This document shows, one piece after another, positions 1 to 8,265 of a stretch of 64,000 bases of DNA; positions within the stretch are counted from its first letter, which is position 1, and each line of letters starts with the position of its first letter. Origin of the DNA: Pseudolabrys sp963742345 (GTDB lineage: Bacteria; Pseudomonadota; Alphaproteobacteria; Rhizobiales; Xanthobacteraceae); the NCBI GenBank assembly GCA_963742345.1, contig CAVULO010000002.1:62001-126000 (forward strand). Direction: 5' to 3'. Both the position numbers and the translations under genes were made by a program. The notes beneath the pieces were generated by a model. The model was not told the origin of the DNA. It saw nothing but the letters and a program-made list of their open reading frames with translations, and made no database searches.

Positions 1-822
1 GCCCGCCGAACGAAATGCCTTCAAGGCGCGCCGAAGCTGGTTGCGTTCCGGCCGGTCCTCGGCGTCGTAGATCACGGTGAACGTGCCGCGCGCAAATGGC
101 AGGGCGACGTTAAGCGCCTTTGGCTTCGTGCGCGGCTCGGCTGGCGGAACCGGAATCACCGTGATCGGGATACGATGCTTGCGAGCGGTGATCGCCGCGC
201 GGGTGTCGGGATCGTCGGCCTCGACTGCGACGATCACGTCAAGTTTCTCAGCCGGATAATCGAGCCGCTCGATTGCTGTCAGCAGTTGATCGACCACACC
301 TGCTTCGCCTCGAAGCGGGGCGATGACACTGTATAGGGGAAAATCTTCGTCAAGCGCGGCGGGGCAAGATCGACACGGCTGCGGATTTGCAGAAGCCGCC
401 ACCGAGTGCACGACGGCCCAGATCCGGAATGCTGTCGGCAGCACGACAATGATGGAAAGCACGAACGTGCCGGGCGTCGTAAATAGGGTGGCAAAGGCCA
501 GCACTCCGAGCAGAAGTGGAATGGCATGGGTAAATGAAAGCAACGTGGCTGCCGAAAGTCTTGGCCATGTTGACTTGAGTTGCTCGGACATGTGCGCGCC
601 GGCGGCGATCAACACGCGGTCGACGCTTCGACGTCGTTCGACAGCGGCCGGCACATCGGCGACGATCAGCGAACGGACGCAATCCAATTCTGGAAAATTG
701 TCGGCCGCGCCCGCTTCGGGACTGGCCAATCCCCGTTTCAATATCCGTGGTGAGGAACCAGCGTCTCCACCATCGATTTGCAAGGAGCGGGCAACTGCCA
801 CGCCCCTGACGCCAATTGCCAT
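1..822 (-). CDS. Membrane glycosyltransferase family 2, partial (C-terminus beyond left edge)
   Basis: This reading frame is open from an ATG at 822 to the left edge, giving about 274 residues. An N-terminal region of about 90 residues is followed by two hydrophobic segments (about residues 93-135). A GT-A type catalytic domain then starts near residue 160 (LYSVIAPLRGEAGVV). It contains a VAVEADD stretch and, near residue 250, YDAEDRPE, which fits the acidic metal/nucleotide-sugar motif of GT2 enzymes. Membrane GT2 enzymes of this kind polymerise or transfer sugars for exopolysaccharide. The acceptor and product cannot be told from this part. A stop codon lies shortly upstream in frame, which fixes the start at 822. 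The gene is divergent from the small gene at 977. Confidence 0.8.
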   Translation of the reverse strand, partial: MAIGVRGVAVARSLQIDGGDAGSSPRILKRGLASPEAGAADNFPELDCVRSLIVADVPAAVERRRSVDRVLIAAGAHMSEQLKSTWPRLSAATLLSFTHAIPLLLGVLAFATLFTTPGTFVLSIIVVLPTAFRIWAVVHSVAASANPQPCRSCPAALDEDFPLYSVIAPLRGEAGVVDQLLTAIERLDYPAEKLDVIVAVEADDPDTRAAITARKHRIPITVIPVPPAEPRTKPKALNVALPFARGTFTVIYDAEDRPERNQLRRALKAFRSAG

Positions 823-976
823 ACGCCACCCGAACCGCGCAATTTTGTGGGGACGTTAGCGAGATTGCAACCAATAGGCGAGTCCTCCAATGGGAGGACA
901 TCAGTTCGCCGCTCTGACGCCAATGGCGTCTGTCGCGGTGGTCCGCTGCAACGACCGATGCTAGAAGGCGCAGCCT

Positions 977-1171
977 ATGTCGGAGTTCATGTCACACTAT
1001 TTGGTGCCGGCCGCCATCGTCGCGGTGGCGATCGTGTTGGTGCTCGGCCTCGTCAACATGATGCGCGGCGGCTCGCCCAATCGCTCGCAAAAGCTCATGC
1101 GGCTGCGCGTGCTGCTCCAATTCGTCGCCATCATCGTCATTATGGCGACGATTTGGGCGATGGGCCGTTAG
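977..1171 (+). CDS. Twin transmembrane small protein
   Basis: This 64-residue protein has two hydrophobic helices, about residues 8-28 and 43-62. A basic loop joins them (MMRGGSPNRSQKLMRLR). The layout matches the twin-transmembrane small protein family that often lies just before the PduO-type cobalamin adenosyltransferase in Hyphomicrobiales, as it does here (that gene starts at 1499, with a short opposite-strand gene between). A purine-rich stretch (agaaggcg) precedes the ATG. Its function is not known. Inner-membrane location is inferred from hydrophobicity alone. Confidence 0.75.
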   Translation: MSEFMSHYLVPAAIVAVAIVLVLGLVNMMRGGSPNRSQKLMRLRVLLQFVAIIVIMATIWAMGR

Positions 1172-1209
1172 ATCGGGAAGCCGCTAGATCAGGAAAATGT
1201 AACGCGGGC

Positions 1210-1407
1210 TCACTTCATCGGAGCCGCGCGCATATACTCCACTTTCTCTTTCGTCTTCGGGGTCTTCTTTTTCTTCGTGGCGGCGGAATAGTCGGCAGTG
1301 GCCGCTTTAGCCGACGCGTGCTGACCGGCGGTCCCGCAAGCCTGCGCAGGCGCAGAAACCGGCAGCGCCAGCAATGCGGCAGCAATGGCAATCGTCAGAA
1401 TACGCAT
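1210..1407 (-). CDS. Small secreted hypothetical protein
   Basis: The 65-residue product starts with a clear signal peptide (MRILTIAIAAALLALPVSAPAQA) trimmed here to its key features: Arg near the start, a run of Ala/Leu/Ile, and a probable cut after AQA. The mature part is short, has one Cys, and ends in a Lys/Thr-rich stretch (KKKKTPKTKEKVEYMRAA). I chose the ATG at 1407 over an in-frame one at 1440 because GGGGGTGA lies about 8 bases before it. It sits on the opposite strand between the twin-TM gene and the adenosyltransferase. No family was recognised. Confidence 0.6.
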   Translation of the reverse strand: MRILTIAIAAALLALPVSAPAQACGTAGQHASAKAATADYSAATKKKKTPKTKEKVEYMRAAPMK

Positions 1408-1498
1408 GAGCGTCACCCCCATTTTTTGCGCTAGAAACAAGATAAGATAAAGCCTACCCCGAATCTCCGGCTGAGAGAAAGGCTAGGCGAGGTCGATC

Positions 1499-2071
1499 AT
1501 GGTCGTGCTCAACCGCATTTATACCCGTACCGGCGACGACGGCACGACTTCGCTCGGCACGGGCGCCCGGCGCAAGAAATACGATCTGCGGGTCGAGGCT
1601 TATGGCACCGTCGATGAGGTCAATGCGGTGATCGGGCTTGTGCGTCTGCATACTGCCGGCGACAAGATGCTCGATGCGGCGCTTGGGCGAATCCAGAACG
1701 ACCTGTTCGATGTCGAGGCCGATCTGTGCCTGGCCGAAAAGGGACCAGGCGGGGCGCGCCTGACCGTGACCGATGCTCAGGTCACTTGGCTGGAAAGCGA
1801 GATCGACCGGCTCAATGCCGAGCTCGCGCCGTTGAAGTCGTTCATTCTGCCCGGCGGCAGTCCCGCATCGGCCTATCTCCATTTGGCTCGCACCGTTTGC
1901 CGGCGCGCTGAGCGGATCATGGTCGAACTTAAGGACAAGCCGGGCGAGGGGGTGTCGGAGCCCTCGCTCAAATACGTCAATCGGTTGTCGGATTATCTGT
2001 TTGTCGCCGGCCGCTATGCCAACAACAAAGGTGCTGGCGACGTACTGTGGGCACCCGGCCAGAACCGCTAG
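1499..2071 (+). CDS. PduO-type cob(I)yrinic acid a,c-diamide / cob(I)alamin adenosyltransferase
   Basis: The enzyme transfers the adenosyl group of ATP to reduced cobalamin to make adenosylcobalamin in the cytoplasm. The 190-residue length is normal for the PduO type. N-terminal TRTGDDGTTSL is the family's ATP-binding loop; it is followed by KYDLRVEAYGTVDEVNA. Near the C-terminus CRRAERIMVEL and YVNRLSDYLFVAGRY match the family's conserved ATP/cobalamin-binding end. It lies just before etfB and etfA, a common Hyphomicrobiales order. Adenosylcobalamin would serve enzymes such as methylmalonyl-CoA mutase, which is not in this window. Confidence 0.93.
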   Translation: MVVLNRIYTRTGDDGTTSLGTGARRKKYDLRVEAYGTVDEVNAVIGLVRLHTAGDKMLDAALGRIQNDLFDVEADLCLAEKGPGGARLTVTDAQVTWLESEIDRLNAELAPLKSFILPGGSPASAYLHLARTVCRRAERIMVELKDKPGEGVSEPSLKYVNRLSDYLFVAGRYANNKGAGDVLWAPGQNR

Positions 2072-2164
2072 TTTGCGTGCGGCGCAGCATAAACGTTGAC
2101 AGGCCAACGGCACGGCCTTTAGCTTCCGCCCGCTCTGCTCAAGCGCCCATCCGGATGGGGGATC

Positions 2165-2915
2165 ATGAAAATTCTGGTGCCCGTAAAACGGGTGGTCGAC
2201 TTCAACGTCAAGATTCGCGTCAAGCCGGATGGTTCCGGCGTCGAGCTCGCCAACATCAAGATGTCGATGAATCCGTTCGACGAGATCGCCGTCGAGGAGG
2301 CGATCCGTCTGAAGGAGGCCGGCAAGGCGACCGAGATCGTGGCGGTGTCGATCGGGCCGGCCCAGGCCTCCGAAACCATCCGTACCGCGCTCGCCATGGG
2401 CGCCGACCGCGGCATCCTGGTGAAGACGGACGGCGGTGGTCGAGCCGCTTGCAGTCGCGAAGATACTTAAGGCGATCGTCGAAGCGGAAAAGCCCGGCTT
2501 GGTCATTATGGGCAAGCAGGCGATCGACGACGACTGCAATCAGACCGGCCAGATGCTGGCAGCGCTGCTGAATTGGGCGCAGGGCACCTTCGCTTCCAAG
2601 CTCGCAATCGATGGCGATGCCATCAGCGTGACGCGTGAGGTCGACGGCGGTTTGCAGACGGTGAAGCTGAAGATGCCGGCGATTATCACCACCGATCTGC
2701 GCTTGAACGAACCGCGGTATGCTTCGCTGCCGAACATCATGAAGGCCAAGAAAAAGCCGATCGAGGACAAGGCGCCGGACGCTTATGGCGTCGACGTCAA
2801 GCCGCGCCTGCAGGTGCTGAAAACGAGCGAACCGCCGGGACGCAAATCCGGTGTGAAAGTTGGTTCGGTGGCCGAGTTGGTTGGCAAGCTCAAAGATGAA
2901 GCGGGGGTGCTCTAG
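2165..2915 (+). CDS. etfB: Electron transfer flavoprotein subunit beta (one apparent frameshift)
   Basis: EtfB pairs with EtfA to take electrons from acyl-CoA dehydrogenases and pass them to ETF-ubiquinone oxidoreductase. The start MKILVPVKRVVDFNVKIR and the middle MNPFDEIAVEEAIRLKEAG are classic. The frame breaks near 2432-2440, where ggcggtggtc should read ggcgtggtc. After it the protein continues as VEPLAVAKILKAIVEAEKPG through the AMP-binding region (GKQAIDDDCNQTGQMLAALL) to KDEAGVL. Rejoined length is about 249 residues, the family norm. The stop directly abuts the etfA start at 2916, so the two are co-translated. The break looks like a one-base consensus error. Confidence 0.92.
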
Positions 2916-3860
2916 ATGACCACGCTTCTCATCGCCGAACACGACAACAAGTCGCTTAAGGATGCCACGGCCAAAGCCGTGACCGCCGCCAAAGCGCTGG
3001 CTGCGGACGTCCACGTCCTTGTCGCCGGCAAGGATTGCAAAGCGGCGGCCGATGCGGCAGCCAAACTCGACGGCGTCAAGAAAGTGCTGGTGGCGGACGG
3101 CGCGCCTTACGAGCATCAGCTCGCCGAGCCACTTGCTGCGCTCATCGTTTCGCTCGCCGGCAACTACGATGCCATCGTGGCTCCGGCGACGACGACTGGA
3201 AAGAATGTGATGCCGCGCGTCGCCGCGCTGCTCGATGTGATGCAAATTTCAGATGTTACGAAGGTGATTTCGCCCGACACGTTCGAGCGCCCGATCTACG
3301 CCGGCAACGCAATCCAGACGGTGAAATCGTCCGACACGAAGAAAGTTATCACCGTACGCACCTCGACTTTCCAGGCCGCCGGTGCGGGCGGTTCTGCGAG
3401 CGTGGAAAATGCCGCGGCAGCTGCCGATCCGGGCCTCTCGACATTCGTCGGTGAACAATTGTCGAAGTCCGACCGGCCTGAGTTGACCTCGGCCAAGATC
3501 ATTATTTCCGGCGGGCGCGCCATGCAAAGCCGCGAGAACTTTACAAAATTCATCGAGCCGGTAGCCGACAAACTCGGCGCCGCGGTCGGGGCCTCGCGCG
3601 CCGCGGTCGATGCCGGTTACGCACCGAACGACTGGCAGGTCGGACAAACCGGCAAGGTGGTGGCACCCGAACTCTACATCGCCGTTGGAATTTCCGGAGC
3701 GATCCAGCATCTCGCCGGGATGAAAAACTCCAAGGTGATTGTTGCTATCAACAAGGACGAAGAGGCGCCGATCTTTCAGGTCGCCGACTACGGTCTTGTG
3801 GCCGACCTCTATCAGGCCCTGCCGGAGCTGGCGGCGGAACTCGACAAGGTCAAGCGTTGA
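2916..3860 (+). CDS. etfA: Electron transfer flavoprotein subunit alpha
   Basis: This FAD-binding subunit of the electron transfer flavoprotein is 314 residues, the normal size. The N-terminal domain runs from MTTLLIAEHDNKSL. The C-terminal FAD domain carries SGGRAMQSRENF, GASRAAVDAGYAPNDWQVGQ, TGKVVAPELYIAVGISGAIQ, and VAINKDEEAPIFQVADYGLV, all family hallmarks. It begins on the base after the etfB stop. The hydroxyacyl-CoA dehydrogenase gene 130 bases downstream fits a role in fatty-acid or acyl-CoA oxidation. Confidence 0.96.
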   Translation: MTTLLIAEHDNKSLKDATAKAVTAAKALAADVHVLVAGKDCKAAADAAAKLDGVKKVLVADGAPYEHQLAEPLAALIVSLAGNYDAIVAPATTTGKNVMPRVAALLDVMQISDVTKVISPDTFERPIYAGNAIQTVKSSDTKKVITVRTSTFQAAGAGGSASVENAAAAADPGLSTFVGEQLSKSDRPELTSAKIIISGGRAMQSRENFTKFIEPVADKLGAAVGASRAAVDAGYAPNDWQVGQTGKVVAPELYIAVGISGAIQHLAGMKNSKVIVAINKDEEAPIFQVADYGLVADLYQALPELAAELDKVKR

Positions 3861-3989
3861 CCGTGTCGCAATATTGTTGTTCCGCGCGATAGCGTCGTGC
3901 GGCGGTACGTCGTAAAAGTGCTCGGGAAGAACGAAAGTTAACCGAATTCGAAGCCAAGAGCCGGGACTTCGCATCGATCGGAAAAGAAC

Positions 3990-4871
3990 ATGGCAGTCAA
4001 TATTCAGAATATCGGGGTAATCGGCGCCGGTCAGATGGGCAATGGCATTGCCCATGTCTGCGCGCTGGCGGGATATTCGGTGATGCTCAACGATGTGTCG
4101 GCCGACCGCATCAAGGCCGGAATGGCGACCATCAACGGCAATATGGCCAAACAGGTCGGCAAGAAAGCGATCTCCGAAGATGACCGCAAGAGCGCGTTGT
4201 CACGCATCAAGCCGGCGGAGAAATACGACGGGCTCTCGGGCTGCGACCTCGTGATCGAGACCGCAACCGAAAAGGAAGAGGTCAAGCGCAAGATTTTCTC
4301 CGATCTGTGCGCATCGCTCAAATCGGACGCGATCCTTGCGACCAATACATCTTCGATTTCGATCACGCGGCTGGCGTCGTCGACCGACCGCCCTGAGCGG
4401 TTCATCGGCATTCATTTCATGAATCCGGTGCCGTTGATGGAACTGGTCGAGCTGATCCGCGGCATCGCCACCGACGACGCCACCTTCGAAGCCAGCAAGG
4501 CCTTCGTCACAAAGCTGCACAAGACCATCGCGGTGTCGGAGGATTTTCCGGCCTTCATCGTCAATCGTATTCTGCTGCCGATGATCAACGAGGCGATCTA
4601 CACGCTTTATGAGGGCGTCGGAAACGTCGAAGGCATCGACACCGCCATGCGTCTCGGCGCGCATCACCCGATGGGGCCGCTCGAGCTCGCCGATTTCATC
4701 GGTCTCGACACCTGCCTGTCGGTCATGCAGGTGCTGCACGAGGGGCTGGCCGATTCCAAATACCGGCCGTGTCCGCTGCTGGTGAAGTACGTCGAAGCCG
4801 GCTGGCTCGGCCGCAAGACGCAGCGCGGCTTCTACGACTATCGCGGCGAGAAGCCGGTGCCGACGCGCTAA
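3990..4871 (+). CDS. 3-hydroxybutyryl-CoA dehydrogenase
   Basis: The enzyme interconverts 3-hydroxyacyl-CoA (typically 3-hydroxybutyryl-CoA) and the 3-oxo form with NAD(P). It has 293 residues, standard for the single-function HBDH/PaaH class. A Rossmann motif GVIGAGQMGNGIAH lies at residues 9-22. The catalytic His is His142 in IHFMNPVPLMELVE. The C-terminal domain contains FPAFIVNRILLPMINEA and GAHHPMGPLELADFIGLD. Its TAA stop overlaps the stop of the convergent MAPEG gene, leaving no room for a terminator between them. Whether its main role is butanoate/PHB or aromatic degradation is open. Confidence 0.93.
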   Translation: MAVNIQNIGVIGAGQMGNGIAHVCALAGYSVMLNDVSADRIKAGMATINGNMAKQVGKKAISEDDRKSALSRIKPAEKYDGLSGCDLVIETATEKEEVKRKIFSDLCASLKSDAILATNTSSISITRLASSTDRPERFIGIHFMNPVPLMELVELIRGIATDDATFEASKAFVTKLHKTIAVSEDFPAFIVNRILLPMINEAIYTLYEGVGNVEGIDTAMRLGAHHPMGPLELADFIGLDTCLSVMQVLHEGLADSKYRPCPLLVKYVEAGWLGRKTQRGFYDYRGEKPVPTR

Positions 4872-5254
4872 ACAAAACGCCACAAATTCAGCACGGCCAG
4901 CGCGGCTATCGTGAGCCAGGTGAGCGCCTGGCCGGCGCGCCGGCCGAAGCCGGGAATTTCCGTATTCCACATGCCCCAGGTTTGCAGCAGGCGCCCGGCC
5001 ACCAGTGCGATGCCGGCAACGTGCAACGCGATGGGCATGCCGCCGGTGAGCTCGTAGACGAGCATCAGGATGAGCGCGAGCGGCAGGTATTCGATCGCAT
5101 TGCCATGGAGGCGGATCATGCGCAGCATCTGCGGATTGCCACCGTCGCCGAGCGCTACGCTCAGCTTCACCCGGTGCATCGTGACGTTGATGCCGAGCGC
5201 CACCACAATGAGTGCCAGGATTCCCGCGTAGAGCGCGGTGATCAATGCCGTCAT
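4868..5254 (-). CDS. MAPEG family membrane protein
   Basis: The 128-residue protein has four predicted membrane helices. It carries the MAPEG signature region: RLHGNAIEYLPLALILM, followed by ALHVAGIALVAGRLLQTWGM. Bacterial MAPEG proteins are relatives of microsomal glutathione S-transferases; substrates are usually unknown. The stop overlaps that of the convergent dehydrogenase gene. Upstream on the same strand are DUF899, VOC, SRPBCC and ArsR genes, so it may belong to a loose detoxification cluster. Confidence 0.88.
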   Translation of the reverse strand: MTALITALYAGILALIVVALGINVTMHRVKLSVALGDGGNPQMLRMIRLHGNAIEYLPLALILMLVYELTGGMPIALHVAGIALVAGRLLQTWGMWNTEIPGFGRRAGQALTWLTIAALAVLNLWRFV

Positions 5255-5323
5255 CTCAATCGTCTCCCTTTGATTTGAAAGTGGTCTTGTCTCGATCCGG
5301 CGACTGCTTAACGAATTGCGTGG

Positions 5324-6061
5324 CTATCCGCAGCACGAAGCCCGTGGCGCGATCGGCGACGGCTCATATTCGTCGTGCCTGCGTACCCAGGCCATCGTCC
5401 AGGGCAGGGCGTCTTCGTCGCGGCCTTTCGGTGCCAGGTCGAGGAAATTATAGGCGCCGATCAGGGTGTCGAGGCCGCGTGCGTAGGCCGAATAGGTGTG
5501 AAAAACCGCGCCGCTTTCGTCCTTGATGAAAGCGCTCAAGCCCGGGGCTTCTTCACTCGGAAACTCCATCATCGTGTAATTGTATTCGACTTTACCGCGC
5601 GCCTTTTCCTCCGGCGTGAACGACACGTGGAAATCGCTGTTGAAGTCGGTACCGTAGGACGACATCCATTTGAATTTCCATCCCATGCGCTTTTTGTAAG
5701 CCTCGATCTCGGCGAGCGGTGCGCGCGAGACCACGACCAGCGTTACGTCGCGCTGAGCCAGATGAATCACGGCGCCGTCGAAATGATCGGCAAGGAACGA
5801 GCAACTCGGGCAGCCTTGCACCCAGCCGGGGCCCAGCATGAAGTGATAGACGATGAGCTGGCTTTTGCCGTCGAAGAGCTCGGCGAGCGTTTCCCGGCCG
5901 TTCGGCCCTTCGAACACGTAGTTCTTTTCGACCTTGACCCAGGGCAGGGCCGCCGCGCGGCGCTCAAGTGATCGCGCGCCTTGCGTGAATTCCTTTTCCT
6001 TGGCGAGCAGAGCCTTGCGCGCGGCCAGCCATTCGTTCTGCGAAACGATCTTGTGTTGCAT
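5324..6061 (-). CDS. DUF899 family thioredoxin-like protein
   Basis: This 245-residue protein has the DUF899 architecture: N-terminal EWLAARKALLAKEKEFT, then LPWVKVEKNYVFEGPNG, and a thioredoxin-like core with GCPSCSFLADHFDG. The CPSC pair is in the position of a redox CxxC motif. The C-terminal half includes FHTYSAYARGLDTLIGAYNFLD and GRDEDALPW. Family members are cytoplasmic and have no settled function; they usually sit with ArsR regulators and VOC/SRPBCC proteins, exactly the set found here. The next gene upstream, a VOC protein, ends 18 bases before this ATG. Confidence 0.9.
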   Translation of the reverse strand: MQHKIVSQNEWLAARKALLAKEKEFTQGARSLERRAAALPWVKVEKNYVFEGPNGRETLAELFDGKSQLIVYHFMLGPGWVQGCPSCSFLADHFDGAVIHLAQRDVTLVVVSRAPLAEIEAYKKRMGWKFKWMSSYGTDFNSDFHVSFTPEEKARGKVEYNYTMMEFPSEEAPGLSAFIKDESGAVFHTYSAYARGLDTLIGAYNFLDLAPKGRDEDALPWTMAWVRRHDEYEPSPIAPRASCCG

Positions 6062-6079
6062 AGTCTCACCTCTACGGAT

Positions 6080-6478
6080 CTACAGATTTCTCAAGCCTTT
6101 GGGCGGCGTCATCCAGCCGATGCCGGCGCCGCCCGGCTCGGTCAGGATGGCGATGCGTCCGACGCCAGGCACATCGAAGATCGGCCGCATCAATTTGGCG
6201 CCGGCTGCCTGCGCCTTCTTCACCCGCGCATCGACATCGTCGACTGCGAGATAGGACATCCAGCCCTCCGGCACGCCGTCGAACTGCGGTCCTGTCAGCG
6301 GAAACAGGCCGCCGACGGCCGTATCTCCCATTTTCGCGACCCAATAGGTGCCGTCGGGCATCGGCATTGCCTCGAAGGTCCAGCCGATTGCGCCGCCATA
6401 GAATTTCTTCGCCTTCTCGGCATCGCGCGTCATCAGCTCGTTCCAGTAGAAATGTCCGTGCGACCATTCGTGCGCCAT
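6080..6478 (-). CDS. VOC family protein (glyoxalase/bleomycin-resistance fold)
   Basis: The 132-residue protein has two beta-alpha-beta-beta-beta units typical of the vicinal oxygen chelate fold: GHFYWNELMTRDAEKAKKFY at the start and GWMSYLAVDDVDARVKKAQ in the second half, ending GRIAILTEPGGAGIGWMTPP. The ATG at 6478 is preferred over an in-frame TTG at 6484 because AGGAG lies about 7 bases before it. Members can be metal-dependent lyases, dioxygenases or simple binding proteins; the substrate is not evident. It probably shares a transcript with its SRPBCC and DUF899 neighbours. Confidence 0.88.
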   Translation of the reverse strand: MAHEWSHGHFYWNELMTRDAEKAKKFYGGAIGWTFEAMPMPDGTYWVAKMGDTAVGGLFPLTGPQFDGVPEGWMSYLAVDDVDARVKKAQAAGAKLMRPIFDVPGVGRIAILTEPGGAGIGWMTPPKGLRNL

Positions 6479-6493
6479 GAGCAACTCCTGTCA

Positions 6494-6935
6494 CTATGCC
6501 GCGAGATATTTGTCGAGCTTGTCCATCGCGCTGTTCCAGCCGGTCTGATGGCGGTCGCGCGCATCCTCGTCGAAGAACTGCTCGTGCAGCAGGGTCATGA
6601 GCGTGCCGCCGCCGTCGCGTCTTGAATGTCAGCGTCACCAGCGATTCGCGTTCCGGTGTCGATTTCCAGGCCCAGGTGAACACGAGCTTTTCGTTCGGGA
6701 TCACCTCGCGATAGACGCCGCTGACGTCGTGCTCTTCGCCGTCTGGCGCTTGCATGAGCCAGCGATAACGGCCGCCGGTGCGCGGATCGCTTTCCACGCG
6801 CAGGGCCTTTACTTCGCCTGGTCCCATCCAGCGCTTTACTTTTTCCGGGTCGGTCCACGCCGCGAAGACTTTTTCCGGCGGCGCGTTGAATCGGCGTTTG
6901 ATGGTGAGGCTGGGTTTGGTGGTGATGGTGGCCAT
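6494..6935 (-). CDS. SRPBCC (AHSA1-like) domain protein, one apparent frameshift
   Basis: The first ~105 residues read in one frame: TIKRRFNAPPEKVFAAWTDP, WMGPGEVKALRVESDPRTGG, and EEHDVSGVYREVIPNEKLVF. This is the AHSA1/START-like ligand-binding fold. Near 6612-6625 the frame breaks in a run of cgg triplets; the second frame supplies a normal end (TLLHEQFFDEDARDRHQTGW then a short tail to the TAG at 6494). Rejoined size is about 146 residues. The 5' end lies inside the 3' end of the ArsR gene (about 100 bases shared). ArsR-SRPBCC pairs are common; the ligand is unknown. Confidence 0.82.
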
Positions 6936-7264
6936 GTGTCTTCCTCCAGAAAAGCGGCGAGTCGATCGAGACGTTCGGTCCAGAACTTCTGATAGCGGTT
7001 GAGCCATTCATTGGCTTCGTGCATCGGCTCGGCGCGCAGGCGGCAACTCACGATGCGGCCGCTCTTCTCGCGCGCGACAAGCCCGGCATCCGACAGCACG
7101 TCGAGGTGCTTCATGACCGCCGGCAGCGACATCGAAAACGGCTTGGCGAGTTCGCTGACCGACAAATCTTCTTTTTCGCTCAGCCGGGCGAGCAAAGCGC
7201 GCCGCGTCGGATCGGCGAGCGCGGCGAAGGTGCGGTCGAGGTTCGGTTTGTGATAGTAAACCAT
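6836..7264 (-). CDS. ArsR-family winged-helix transcriptional regulator
   Basis: The N-terminal ~100 residues are a standard ArsR winged helix: FAALADPTRRALLARLSE, the recognition region VSELAKPFSMSLPAVMKHLD, and VLSDAGLVAREKSGRIVSCR. No metal-binding Cys pair is present in the recognition helix, so it is not an arsenic sensor; the LPAVMKHLDVL type usually controls an adjacent SRPBCC gene. The 142-residue frame overlaps the SRPBCC start by about 100 bases. Its Ser/Arg-rich tail (after about residue 112) may therefore be an artefact of the overlap or a real extension. It is first in the minus-strand cluster that runs down to 5.3 kb. Confidence 0.9.
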   Translation of the reverse strand: MVYYHKPNLDRTFAALADPTRRALLARLSEKEDLSVSELAKPFSMSLPAVMKHLDVLSDAGLVAREKSGRIVSCRLRAEPMHEANEWLNRYQKFWTERLDRLAAFLEEDTWPPSPPNPASPSNADSTRRRKKSSRRGPTRKK

Positions 7265-7357
7265 TTGGTTAAGTATAGGCGCGCCCGCGGCGATGTCAAG
7301 TCGGCCAGCCCCGCATTTATCATTCGTTGATAAAAGGCCTGTAGAAGTACGCCGGGT

Positions 7358-7558
7358 ATGGACCCGGCATCCCTTGCAGCGGCCATGGTCGGCGCTCAGA
7401 TGAGCGACGTGCAGATGGCCATCGCGGCCAAAATGCTGCGCATGAACGCAGACGCCGCGGCATCCATCGTTCAGGTGCTCGACGCCGCCCAGCAGAACAT
7501 CGCCAGTCTCGCCAATGTTGCCGCCGGCATCGGGCAGAACCTGAATATCACTGCGTAG
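7358..7558 (+). CDS. YjfB family putative motility protein
   Basis: This 66-residue protein resembles the short YjfB family: an N-terminal AAAMVGAQMSDVQMAIAAKM, then ADAAASIVQVLDAAQQNIASL, and a Gly/Asn end. Such proteins are alpha-helical and are called putative motility proteins because of weak association with flagellar genes. No flagellar genes are in this window. It converges with the TlpA-like gene, whose stop lies 28 bases beyond. Confidence 0.72.
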   Translation: MDPASLAAAMVGAQMSDVQMAIAAKMLRMNADAAASIVQVLDAAQQNIASLANVAAGIGQNLNITA

Positions 7559-7585
7559 GGTCGGCTTGAGCGGCCGGCACGACGC

Positions 7586-8243
7586 CTATTGGCCGAGTGC
7601 CGCCTTGATCAGCTTGATCGCATCGTCGCTCGCCCATTCGGCGGGTCCCGCGATGGTGCCGATCTCGCAGCCCTGGCGCGTCGACCAGCAAGGTGGTCGG
7701 CATGCCGAAGGCGCGGCCGATGGCTTTGAGGTCCTGGAAGGTCCGGGCGGTCGGGTCGGCGTAATAGGCGAGCTTCTGTACGCCGACCTCCTTGAGCCAG
7801 GCCTTCGGCTTGTCGGGATCGCGGGTGTCGATATTGACCGCCACCACCTCGAATCCGGGGCCGCCCAGCCGCTGCTCCAGCGCGTCGAGCGCCGGCATTT
7901 CCTTGCGGCAGGGCACGCACCAGGTGGCCCACAGGTTGAGCAGCACGGTGCGCCCGCGCCAATGCTCCAGCGTCAGCGGCTTGCCGGCGGCGTCCTGGAA
8001 GGCAAGGTCAGGCACCTTGAGCGGGCTCTTGGCAACGTTAACGGCGGCCACCTCGCCGCGCGCAAAGGGCGCTATTTTCTTGGCCAATTCGACGGCCGGC
8101 CGGCAGGCCGCATCGCCGCCCGCATTGCGCGTGAGGGTCGCAATCCCGTATACCCCCGCCAGCCCAACGACGACGCCGGCGATTCCGCCCGCCAGGACCA
8201 TGGCGAGGCGCTTTTTGGCGAAGCTGGATTGGGACCCGGTCAT
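7586..8243 (-). CDS. TlpA-like membrane-anchored thioredoxin (one apparent frameshift)
   Basis: An N-terminal membrane anchor (RLAMVLAGGIAGVVVGLAGV) is followed by a periplasmic thioredoxin fold with WATWCVPCRKEMP, the CxxC active site. The fold continues with VVAVNIDTRDPDKPKAWLKE, AIGRAFGMPTTLLVD. Near 7665 one extra base shifts the frame; the other frame gives the family's usual end (a GTIAGPAEW stretch and a helix to the TAG at 7586). Rejoined length is about 218 residues. TlpA proteins reduce periplasmic disulfides, for example in cytochrome oxidase maturation. Its ATG lies 22 bases from the divergent argH ATG. Another in-frame ATG at 8267 would overlap argH. Confidence 0.87.
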
Positions 8244-8265
8244 GAGCGGCTTCGGTGGATATGCC

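Noticed and set aside
1408..1498. Cobalamin riboswitch before the adenosyltransferase
   Set aside because: The space is too short and no B12-box was seen.
1454..2539. Long minus-strand frame of 361 codons opposite the cobalamin adenosyltransferase and etfB
   Set aside because: It mirrors two well-recognised plus-strand genes and its translation has no family features.
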